The notes beneath the pieces are model-generated. The model was not told where the DNA came from, did no database searches, and saw only the letters and a program-made list of their open reading frames with translations. From positions 1 to 55,452 of the forward strand of contig NZ_VKHR01000031.1 of NCBI RefSeq assembly GCF_009663145.1: a stretch of DNA of 55,452 bases. The letters run 5' to 3'. The position numbers were made by a program, and so were the translations under genes. Below, piece by piece: positions 47,547 through 54,306 of the stretch (position 1 is its first letter; each line of letters opens with the position of its first letter). The stretch is from Shewanella sp. TC10. Its GTDB lineage: Bacteria > Pseudomonadota > Gammaproteobacteria > Enterobacterales > Shewanellaceae.

Positions 47547-48032
47547 ATGACAAAACCATTAGTGTCTACATCATTTTCAGTGCCGTTAATACACAGTACA
47601 GAAGATTTCTATTTTACAACTCTAGATGAAAACGTTGCGGAGTTAGATTATGAAGCCGTTATGTCTAGCCAACAATCTTTGCAAGGTATCTTCGGCCCCC
47701 ATTCAAATTGGCCTGAGCAAGACATGACACTAGAGCAAAACATTATTAGCCTTAACGTACATAAACAAGAATTTGAAGCACGAAAGGCATTTGCTTATTC
47801 AGTTTTTAACCTTTCGCAAACCAAGTGCCTAGGCTCTATTTACATTGACCCAAGTGACTTTTCACAATATCAATGTGTGGTTCATTTTTGGATACGAAAC
47901 GATAGTATTGAACAAGAGAGTGTTTTGTTTCAAACCATCAAAAGCTGGCTTAATGAAACATGGAACTTTACCCAAGTTGCATATCCGGGGCGAACAATTA
48001 CATGGCAAGACTGGTTAAATAAGACATTTTAA
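47547..48032 (+). CDS. GNAT-like acetyltransferase of unknown substrate
   Basis: The product (161 residues) resembles a GNAT-superfamily group in which the sequence IFGPHSNWPEQDMTLEQN is followed by a long helix HKQEFEARKAFAYSVF, then the strand CLGSIYIDPS. The usual R/Q-x-x-G-x-A/G acetyl-CoA loop is not clearly recognisable in the C-terminal half (FWIRNDSIEQESVLF), so acetylation activity is uncertain. AAGG lies about 8 nt before the ATG. Next gene lies 95 bp downstream on the same strand. Confidence 0.65.
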   Translation: MTKPLVSTSFSVPLIHSTEDFYFTTLDENVAELDYEAVMSSQQSLQGIFGPHSNWPEQDMTLEQNIISLNVHKQEFEARKAFAYSVFNLSQTKCLGSIYIDPSDFSQYQCVVHFWIRNDSIEQESVLFQTIKSWLNETWNFTQVAYPGRTITWQDWLNKTF

Positions 48033-48127
48033 AGCAAGCTTATTTATTCCGTTTCAATTTTCAGTTTTTTAATCTAGTATGCTGTATTAATTATAATTTC
48101 TTATTTATTGAAGTTAAGGGGTATATC

Positions 48128-48478
48128 ATGAGTAGTCGCGTTTATGTATTAGCACAATTTAAGCCTAAAGCCGGAAAAGAGTCTGAGCTGTTTGAAATCC
48201 TTAAAGCACTAGAACCTGATTCATATCGTGAAGAAGGATGTATTCAATATATGCTGACTCGTCAAATTGACCATCCAAGTGCAACTAGAAACGAATACCC
48301 AATTGTTTTCAATGAGATTTGGGATGATGCAGAATCATGGGCAGCCCATGGTCGTAGAAAACAAATTCAACATTTTTTCGAAACCCAAGTACAAGCGGAA
48401 TCAGGTTTAGTTGAAGATGCTAAAGTAACGGCATACTCTGATGAAGGTTATCATTATGATACACCAATATATGAATAG
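48128..48478 (+). CDS. ABM-domain monooxygenase-like protein (YgiN type)
   Basis: The product (116 residues) is a single antibiotic-biosynthesis-monooxygenase domain (ferredoxin-like fold): VLAQFKPKAGKESELFEIL, EEGCIQYMLTRQ, and FNEIWDDAESWAAHGRRKQIQHF. Characterised relatives such as YgiN oxidise quinols or have lost catalysis. AAGGGG lies 7 nt before the ATG, an excellent ribosome binding site. It stands between two GNAT genes on the same strand. Confidence 0.85.
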   Translation: MSSRVYVLAQFKPKAGKESELFEILKALEPDSYREEGCIQYMLTRQIDHPSATRNEYPIVFNEIWDDAESWAAHGRRKQIQHFFETQVQAESGLVEDAKVTAYSDEGYHYDTPIYE

Positions 48479-48588
48479 CTTTGAGACAACTCTTTGATGT
48501 GCTTTAAAATTTATTAACATTCAATCGCTTACATGTAAAGCGTCATCATTAAGTATCAAATATCAATAACGAGCGATTAAAGAAAGAC

Positions 48589-49032
48589 ATGATCAGAGCC
48601 TTAACCTCAGCAGATATCGATACGGTTATCGATATCTGGCTTACCGCTTCCATTGAATCGCACCATTTTGTAGAAAAAGAATATTGGCACTCACAAGTCA
48701 ATATCATGCGAGATGTATATATTCCAAACTCTGCAACTTATGTGTTTGTTTTAAATTCTAAAGTTGTTGGTTTTTATTCACTATTAGAAAACATGTTAGC
48801 TGCTATTTTTATTGCCCCCGCTTTTCAAAATCAGAAAATAGGCACTCAATTAATCGAGCATGCTAAACAGCAAAGTGATGCTTTAACCTTGAACGTCTAT
48901 AAACAAAACAATGCAAGTTATCAGTTTTATCTATCACAAGGTTTTACCCTACTTAGCGAGCAACTTTGTGAACATACAGGTCACCCGACCTACTCTATGG
49001 TATCGGTTACACTTGAACGAGAAAGTAAATAA
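48589..49032 (+). CDS. GNAT-family N-acetyltransferase
   Basis: The product (147 residues) opens MIRALTSADIDTVIDIW and has the acetyl-CoA loop QNQKIGTQLIEHAKQ plus LNVYKQNNASYQFYLSQGF, the classic YjaB-like GNAT layout. Substrate unknown. Ribosome binding site AAGAAAG lies close to the ATG. It converges on the DUF885 gene across a bidirectional terminator. Confidence 0.88.
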   Translation: MIRALTSADIDTVIDIWLTASIESHHFVEKEYWHSQVNIMRDVYIPNSATYVFVLNSKVVGFYSLLENMLAAIFIAPAFQNQKIGTQLIEHAKQQSDALTLNVYKQNNASYQFYLSQGFTLLSEQLCEHTGHPTYSMVSVTLERESK

Positions 49033-49061
49033 AAACAAGAAAGTAAAAATAACGTAAAAAT

Positions 49062-49102
49062 AAAAAAGCCGACTTAACAATTTCGGTTTAAAAGTCGGCT
49101 TT
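49062..49102. terminator. Bidirectional terminator between GNAT and DUF885 genes
   Basis: AAGCCGACTT (49066-49075) pairs with AAGTCGGCTT (49092-49101) around a 16-nt loop. The minus-strand T-run is six long; the plus-strand one is short. Confidence 0.8.
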
Positions 49103-49119
49103 GTCATATCACTATGGCG

Positions 49120-50895
49120 TTATTTACTGGTCATTAATTGTTTGATGTACTTAACTGGCGCACTACCATAGCTTAAGAATTGCTCATGGAATGCTTTTAA
49201 ATCAAACGCTTCACCTTGTGAGACTTTAAGCTCTTCACGTAGATCGTAAATTTCACGATAACCCGAATAATAACTGGTTAACTGCACTTGGCTTAAGGTT
49301 GCACGGCGCCACTTACCTTCGGCTTCTGCACGTTGCTGGAAAGCCTCATTCATCATCAGATCTAACGCTTGTTCTTCGGTCATGCCATTCACTTGGATAC
49401 TGTAATCTAAGATGGTATTGGCGATAACACGCAAATTCCACTTGTAGTACATAAGCCATAGTTCTGGCTCAAAGTCACCGTAGCCTTCTTCAAGCATCAT
49501 ACGTTCGGTATACACAGCCCAACCTTCAACCATGGCACCATTACCGAATAAGCTTTTAACCAAGCTTGGTGATTTGTTTGAATAGACTAATTGGGTGTAA
49601 TGTCCTGGAATTGCTTCATGAATATTAAGGACTTGTAATATCCAGTGGTTATATTCACGTAAATAACTTTCTGCGGACTCATCACTCATGCCATCAAGCG
49701 GTGTCACGTTATAGTAGGTATTGGCAGACTTCTCATAAGGGCCTGGAGCACTAATGGATGCACCTGCAAAGCCACGCATGTATTCAGGAGTTTCACGCAC
49801 GACTAACGGTTTTGAAGGGTCAAGCATCATAAGTTGTTTTTCATTAACGAATTTAACTAATTCAGGAATTTGTGCGCGCACTTCATCAACAAAATCCTCA
49901 CGCTTAACGTGCTTAACTGACAATACGTCAATCAGTTGCTTAATCGCAGCATTGTCATCTTGTGGTTTTGGCGTATCAATGTATTTAGACCAAAGATCGT
50001 GTGTAATTTTGGCCATTTCCGCTTGAACGCGATACTTATCTGCGGTCGCCTTTTCAAATAATGCTTTGCCTGACATGCCCGCTTGAATATCAAAAGCGAA
50101 CTTTTCTTCATATAACTCTTCACCAATTCTAAAGCTACGTGAGCCCTCTTTTTCAAGCTTGGCTTCTAGCTGGGTCAACCATTCAATATGCTGATTAATC
50201 GCGTCAGTTGCTTTGATAAAACGTTGGTTAAATAACGCTTTATCGGCATCAGATAAACCGGACTCACTGACTTGCTGTTTAAGCTTGTCTGATAATACAG
50301 AAAATGCGCCTTTGTTTTGCATAATCGCCAATTGTGTATGTTCGATCGTTGGATCGACAATATTGGCTTGTGCAGCAGCGTAATAGGCAGGCACATTCTC
50401 TAAACGCTCAACCACAGATTTAAGTCGTACATCTAATGGCGCAAAGTCTTCATTAATAATTTGCGCAAAACCACCTGCCACATTGTATTGTGATGGATTC
50501 CACTGCCAAGATTTAAAGCGCTCTTGTTGCCACTTAATACTGCCAAGTAAATTTGAGATTAATTCGTAGTCGATCAATTCATTGGTAGTCAGAGCGGTTT
50601 TATCAAATGCCAGTAATTTAGCTTGCTGGGTTTCAACAAACGCCAATGTTTTCGCTCGTGATGCATCGTCTGGGATTTCTAAATAGCCATCATTGACATG
50701 CTTTCCACTGTATAGCGCCCATGTTGGTGACCACTGCCATAAATCATCAATAAATCCATCAGAGAACTGGCTGAAACTCGGCGCTTGAACTTGCTCCACA
50801 GCTAATGTGGTATCACTTGTTGTCGATGCACTATTACATCCCATTAGTGCAGTGAGTCCTAATGCAATAGCGACTGAAATGGTGGATTTTTTCAT
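49120..50895 (-). CDS. DUF885 family lipoprotein, putative metallopeptidase-like
   Basis: The product (591 residues from ATG 50895) starts with MKKSTISVAIALGLTALMGC; the LMGC lipobox at residues 17-20 predicts a lipid-anchored periplasmic protein. The body is DUF885, with NIHEAIPGHYTQ near residue 440, where HE-x4-H is the conserved putative metal site, and GWAVYTERMMLEEGYG. Activity is not established, though relatives look like gluzincin peptidases. AAGGAA lies 8-9 nt before ATG 50895, better than the ATG at 50934. The gene is single, ended by a bidirectional terminator. Confidence 0.88.
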   Translation of the reverse strand: MKKSTISVAIALGLTALMGCNSASTTSDTTLAVEQVQAPSFSQFSDGFIDDLWQWSPTWALYSGKHVNDGYLEIPDDASRAKTLAFVETQQAKLLAFDKTALTTNELIDYELISNLLGSIKWQQERFKSWQWNPSQYNVAGGFAQIINEDFAPLDVRLKSVVERLENVPAYYAAAQANIVDPTIEHTQLAIMQNKGAFSVLSDKLKQQVSESGLSDADKALFNQRFIKATDAINQHIEWLTQLEAKLEKEGSRSFRIGEELYEEKFAFDIQAGMSGKALFEKATADKYRVQAEMAKITHDLWSKYIDTPKPQDDNAAIKQLIDVLSVKHVKREDFVDEVRAQIPELVKFVNEKQLMMLDPSKPLVVRETPEYMRGFAGASISAPGPYEKSANTYYNVTPLDGMSDESAESYLREYNHWILQVLNIHEAIPGHYTQLVYSNKSPSLVKSLFGNGAMVEGWAVYTERMMLEEGYGDFEPELWLMYYKWNLRVIANTILDYSIQVNGMTEEQALDLMMNEAFQQRAEAEGKWRRATLSQVQLTSYYSGYREIYDLREELKVSQGEAFDLKAFHEQFLSYGSAPVKYIKQLMTSK

Positions 50896-51275
50896 TGTTT
50901 GTATTCCTTTATTCTTTGAGAACATGTTATTCATGAACTTATAGATGCTGCTAACGTTAGTTAGAAATCTTGGTATAAACTTTAGCTATAAAATGCGGTT
51001 GTAAACCTTAGTTACAAACTTCTTTCACAAACTGATTTAAAACATTAGTTAGCAAGCTTGATATGTTTTTATTGTTATTTATTTTAATTTTTTAAGCGTT
51101 TTAACATTCAGTTGTTAACTTTTTTATGGCATAAGTAAATCATGAACTTCAATTTATTTCAGCTCAATTTAGTCTTTTGACACCTTTTGTGACAACTTAT
51201 TCGGTCACTCTGAGGTAATAGATTAATCACTCATGGCACACTATGTCATTAAGCGCATCGCAAAAAGGATTTGAA
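50896..51275. other. Divergent spacer between DUF885 gene and yegS-like gene
   Basis: About 380 bp. Between 50950 and 51060 there are loosely spaced 13-15-bp repeats of the form AAACNTTAGTTAC. A TTGACA hexamer lies at 51177-51182 without a convincing -10. No ORF with a ribosome binding site is seen. Confidence 0.4.
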
Positions 51276-52178
51276 ATGACAACGCTTCGTTACAGTTTGA
51301 TTTTAAATGGCAAAAAAGCGGGTATTCCAGAGATCCGTAAAGCGGTTTATGCATTAAGAGATAAAGGTTATGACCTTGCAGTTAAAGTTACATGGGAAGG
51401 TGCAGATATGGAGCGCCTTATAAAAGAGTCAATCATTGCAGGTGTTGATAGAATTATCATTGGTGGCGGTGATGGCTCACTAAATGAAGCTGTTACTGCG
51501 TTAATGTACTTACAGAATAACTATTCATTACCTGAAATAGCCGCTTTACCACTAGGCACGGCCAATGACTTTACTACCGCTTGCCAAATCCCCACCACCA
51601 TTACTGAAGCACTTAACTTTGCCATGACAGGCGACAGTTTTCCTATCGATCTGATCAGTGCTAACGATCGTCACTTCATCAATATTGCCGCCGCAGGTTT
51701 TGGCGCCCAAGTCACCGCAGAAACCCCTGTGGAGCTAAAAGATTTCCTTGGTGGAGGCGCATATACCCTTACAGGTTTAGCCAAAGCGATCGGGTTTAAG
51801 CCTTATGAAGGATCTATCACTACTGACAAAGGCCGATTTGAAGGCAATATTGTTGTAGGAGCTATGTGCAATGGCCGACAAGCCGGTGGTGGTCAAGTAT
51901 TAGCACCCACTGCAAAAATAAATGATGGCCTGATGGACGTGACTTTAATCAAAGGCTTTAGCCCAATTGACCTGCCCCAAGTCATTGAAGAAATCCATAC
52001 TGCAAATACCGACGGGGAATTTTGTTTTCACTTTCAAACTAAATGGCTAGAGATAGATTTTCAGATTGCCTTACCACTAAATCTTGATGGTGAACCTTAT
52101 CGTTGTGAACAAGTTCGTTTCGAAGTTAAACCTAATGCGATCAAATTTGTACTGCCTGAGCACAGTCCGTTGATTTAA
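51276..52178 (+). CDS. yegS: Lipid kinase, YegS type (diacylglycerol kinase catalytic domain)
   Basis: The product (300 residues; E. coli YegS 299) has the DAGK catalytic domain: LILNGKKAG at the N-terminus, the glycine motif IIIGGGDGSLNEAV (residues 67-80) and ALPLGTANDFTTA, the ATP/lipid site. Relatives phosphorylate diacylglycerol or phosphatidylglycerol at the membrane; here specificity is inferred from YegS only. ATG 51276 has AAAGGAT 6-7 nt before it and gives the family N-terminus; the frame extends upstream to 51243 without support. A membrane-protein gene follows 39 bp downstream. Confidence 0.9.
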   Translation: MTTLRYSLILNGKKAGIPEIRKAVYALRDKGYDLAVKVTWEGADMERLIKESIIAGVDRIIIGGGDGSLNEAVTALMYLQNNYSLPEIAALPLGTANDFTTACQIPTTITEALNFAMTGDSFPIDLISANDRHFINIAAAGFGAQVTAETPVELKDFLGGGAYTLTGLAKAIGFKPYEGSITTDKGRFEGNIVVGAMCNGRQAGGGQVLAPTAKINDGLMDVTLIKGFSPIDLPQVIEEIHTANTDGEFCFHFQTKWLEIDFQIALPLNLDGEPYRCEQVRFEVKPNAIKFVLPEHSPLI

Positions 52179-52217
52179 CCGGTTCCTGTGGCAGCCTTCA
52201 GTTAACAAGGAGTTTAT

Positions 52218-52865
52218 ATGCTGAACCAATTACAAAAAGCTGGCGGAATTGCAGCGCTTTTACAAGCTAGTATTTACGTGTCAGCTTTCATTTTTTTTGG
52301 CGCATTCTGGGCTTATCCGATAGATGCTACCCCCGCGCAACAGTTTGCTTTTCTGGCTGAAAACCAAGTTGCCTTATCTATAGTCAATCTCATCATGTAT
52401 GTATTATTCGGTGTCTTGCTAGCGATATTAGTGATGGCTATGCATCACCGATTAACAATAAACACTCCATTGTTGTCACAAATTTCTTCGGTCTTTGGGA
52501 TCATTTGGGTGGGTTTGGTCATTGCCAGTGGAATGATTGCCAATATAGGGTTAGCTACGGCATTGGACTTGGCAACAAAAGACCCTGAGCAAGCGATGTC
52601 AGTCTGGCGATCTATCTATGCAGTCGTCGAAGGCTTAGGTGGGGGAAACGAGGTTGTTGGCGGTCTGTGGGTATTATTACTGAGTTTTGCTGCTTTAAAA
52701 GGTAACCAATTACCTAAAATACTCAATTACTTTGGCCTTTTTGTAGGCATTGTAGGTATTTTCACAATCTACCCTGCAGATGTACTGACAGAGATTTTCG
52801 GTTTAAGCCAAATCATATGGTTTTCTTGGCTAGGGATAGTATTGTTGAGTACGCCTAAGAGTTAA
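52218..52865 (+). CDS. DUF4386-type integral membrane protein
   Basis: The product (215 residues) has about six membrane helices (residues 12-34, 52-76, 90-110, 142-162, 168-188, 192-212) and a GGIAALLQA start that recalls DUF4386 proteins. Function unknown. AAGGAG lies 5-6 nt before the ATG. It lies 39 bp after the yegS-like gene and is probably cotranscribed. Confidence 0.7.
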   Translation: MLNQLQKAGGIAALLQASIYVSAFIFFGAFWAYPIDATPAQQFAFLAENQVALSIVNLIMYVLFGVLLAILVMAMHHRLTINTPLLSQISSVFGIIWVGLVIASGMIANIGLATALDLATKDPEQAMSVWRSIYAVVEGLGGGNEVVGGLWVLLLSFAALKGNQLPKILNYFGLFVGIVGIFTIYPADVLTEIFGLSQIIWFSWLGIVLLSTPKS

Positions 52866-52875
52866 TCATCATTGA

Positions 52876-52900
52876 GTGAAGTGAAGTGAAGTGAAGTGAA
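52876..52900. repeat. GTGAA pentamer repeat, five copies
   Basis: Five perfect GTGAA units in tandem, followed by a degenerate GTTAA, 10 bp after the stop codon of the DUF4386-type gene. Confidence 0.9.
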
Positions 52901-53144
52901 GTTAACTTATTTTGAGTTAAGAAGTGTGCTCTTCGTCAAATGCAAAGGCCGCACTTTTAAGCTATTTTAAATCAGATGCACACATATGTCGTTTTAACGC
53001 TGTAGACTTTTATGTTGGCCATTCAAAATAATAATTCACTCAACAGGGAAGGCATTTTTAGAAAGAATTTACTTAGGAAAAGTTTATCGAGAGATAGCCT
53101 ATAGAAACCGATAATCAGAAAAAGATAGTTAGGCACAGATAGAG

Positions 53145-53186
53145 TGAAACAGACAGCTTGAAACAGACAGCTTGAAACAAACAGAT
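53145..53186. repeat. 14-bp tandem repeat, three units
   Basis: TGAAACAGACAGCT occurs at 53145-53158 and 53159-53172 without mismatch, and as TGAAACAAACAGAT-A at 53173-53186. Confidence 0.85.
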
Positions 53187-53424
53187 AAGAAAGTAATTTG
53201 CACAAAATTTGGCGGGACGGAGGCAGTCTATATTAATATTTATCTTACTGTTTTATCAAAATTTAAAACCAATACCTGAGTTCTAGTAGCACATGCAGTA
53301 GTACAAAGAATATTTCTATTAAAAACATTTTCGCTTTACCACTACATGTACTTAAAGTTTAAATTTTACATTAATACACAATTTTGTATAAATAAGACTT
53401 CTCTTTTACCCAATAGTTCTATCT

Positions 53425-53691
53425 CTAGTTATCAGTAGTAAATTCTTTTAGTCTAATATCACTAATTTTTTCCTGCACAGACAACCTATCCTTTAATTTA
53501 AGATTTTTATTTTTCCGTGGACTTGAGCAACAACTACAAGACCAAGCTTTAGGGGTATTGGCATAGAGGCCTAATTTCAAATTCAGCTCTAAATCCCATG
53601 TCAGTTTTGAGTGACCAAAGTAATGACAATTAGCAACTTTTAGCTTTTTACGGTCGTAGTGATGCCTTCTCAGCGAGCGTTTGTATTTCAT
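53425..53691 (-). CDS. Small Arg/Lys- and Cys-rich conserved protein
   Basis: The product (88 residues) begins MKYKRSLRRHHYDRKKLK and later has YANTPKAWSCSCCSSPRKN and LSVQEK. From memory, a widespread family of small proteins has the pattern RRHHxxRxKxx..., then NTPxPCSCWMCGNPR, then QE(K/R)R; this protein fits except that CSCWMCGNPR is CSCCSSPR here. Its function is unknown to me. GAGGAG lies 7 nt before the ATG, a very good ribosome binding site. A second frame with its own Shine-Dalgarno overlaps the start. Confidence 0.7.
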   Translation of the reverse strand: MKYKRSLRRHHYDRKKLKVANCHYFGHSKLTWDLELNLKLGLYANTPKAWSCSCCSSPRKNKNLKLKDRLSVQEKISDIRLKEFTTDN

Positions 53692-53770
53692 TTTCTTTCT
53701 CCTCTTTTGAGGTGGTTACTGCTTCCAGCAACCGCCATATCGGGAGATAAACAAATTTATGATTAGGCAA
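53648..53770 (-). CDS. Possible 40-codon ORF overlapping the small Cys-rich gene
   Basis: TTG 53770 has AAGGAG exactly 7 nt upstream and opens MPNHKFVYLPIWRLLEAVTT, followed by SKEEKENEIQ and a stop after LRP. It is 40 residues, hydrophobic first and charged later. An in-frame stop lies just upstream, so it cannot be longer. Its last 44 bp overlap the start of the 88-residue gene in another frame, so its ribosomes would run through that gene's start. I do not recognise the peptide. Confidence 0.35.
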   Translation of the reverse strand: MPNHKFVYLPIWRLLEAVTTSKEEKENEIQTLAEKASLRP

Positions 53771-53826
53771 TACCAAGCTCCTTTCTCAACAACTAACTAG
53801 GTTGGTAATAAATTTAAACTTAACAG

Positions 53827-53858
53827 TTGATCTAAACAGTAACACTGTCTAGTATTAA
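53827..53858 (+). promoter_or_regulatory. MerR-type promoter with operator dyad in the spacer
   Basis: TTGATC (53827-53832) is followed by the near-perfect dyad CTAAACAGT-AAC-ACTGTCTAG (53832-53852, one mismatch) and then TATTAA (53853-53858), giving a 20-bp spacer. Long 19-20-bp spacers with the operator between -35 and -10 are the mark of MerR-controlled promoters. Alternatively TAGTAT (53850-53855) with a 17-bp spacer is the -10. Confidence 0.5.
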
Positions 53859-53862
53859 TGTC

Positions 53863-54306
53863 ATGAAAAATAATCCTAGTCAAAATAATATGCGCTACAC
53901 CTTAAATGATCTTTGCCAGCTCGTAGAACTGACACCTAGAACAATTCGTTTCTACATTCAAAAGACATTATTACCAGCTCCAGAAGGAAGTGGTCGAGGA
54001 TCTTTTTATACACAAAAACACCTAGAGCGACTACTTGAGATTAAAAAATGGCAAGACGCAGGCTTGTCACTTGAGCGTATTAACGAGCTTCTTTTTGATG
54101 AAGGAAGCTCTAAGCCATTACCGCCGCTGAAACGTTCACAACCTGGCGATATTGAAGTATGTAGCCATATATATATTGATGAAGGTTTAACGCTTACATT
54201 AAACCCAAGTAAAGCTAATCTCAGCCCAGAACAAACTAAACAACTCACACTAGAAATCATCTCGTTATACCAACGCATTGCAGTAAGCGATAAGGAAGAT
54301 AAATGA
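53863..54306 (+). CDS. MerR-family transcriptional regulator paired with a VIT/VWA protein
   Basis: The product (147 residues; 138 if started at ATG 53890) has the MerR winged helix: YTLNDLCQLVELTPRTIRFYIQKTLLPAPEG, RGSFYTQKHLERLLEIKKWQDAGLSLERINELLF. The C-terminal 45 residues, EGLTLTLNPSKANLSPEQTKQLT, form a small domain rather than the usual dimer coiled coil and effector site. From memory, MerR regulators next to VIT/VWA genes carry such a short I--G-EL--- tail. Its stop overlaps the next gene's start (ATGA). Neither possible start has a good ribosome binding site; the promoter position favours ATG 53890. Confidence 0.85.
   Translation: MKNNPSQNNMRYTLNDLCQLVELTPRTIRFYIQKTLLPAPEGSGRGSFYTQKHLERLLEIKKWQDAGLSLERINELLFDEGSSKPLPPLKRSQPGDIEVCSHIYIDEGLTLTLNPSKANLSPEQTKQLTLEIISLYQRIAVSDKEDK

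Larger units (their letters stand above)
52866..53424. other. Gene-free AT-rich stretch with tandem repeats
   Basis: About 560 bp. It has (GTGAA)5 at 52876-52900 and a 14-bp repeat at 53145-53186. A 60-codon frame on the minus strand (53023-53205) runs through the second repeat and has no ribosome binding site, so I do not call it. No terminator or other element was identified. Confidence 0.5.

Noticed and set aside
52876..52900. GTGAA and other tandem repeats read as a CRISPR array
   Set aside because: Units are 5-21 bp, adjoining and imperfect, with no regular spacers and no cas genes.
53023..53205. A 60-codon hydrophobic frame on the minus strand
   Set aside because: It has no ribosome binding site and much of it is produced by the 14-bp tandem repeat at 53145-53186.
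53688..53738. A 16-codon frame (MAVAGSSNHLKRGERK) ending in ATGA at the start of the small Cys-rich gene
   Set aside because: It has no ribosome binding site (the upstream bases are pyrimidine-rich), and the 40-codon frame with AAGGAG explains the region better.
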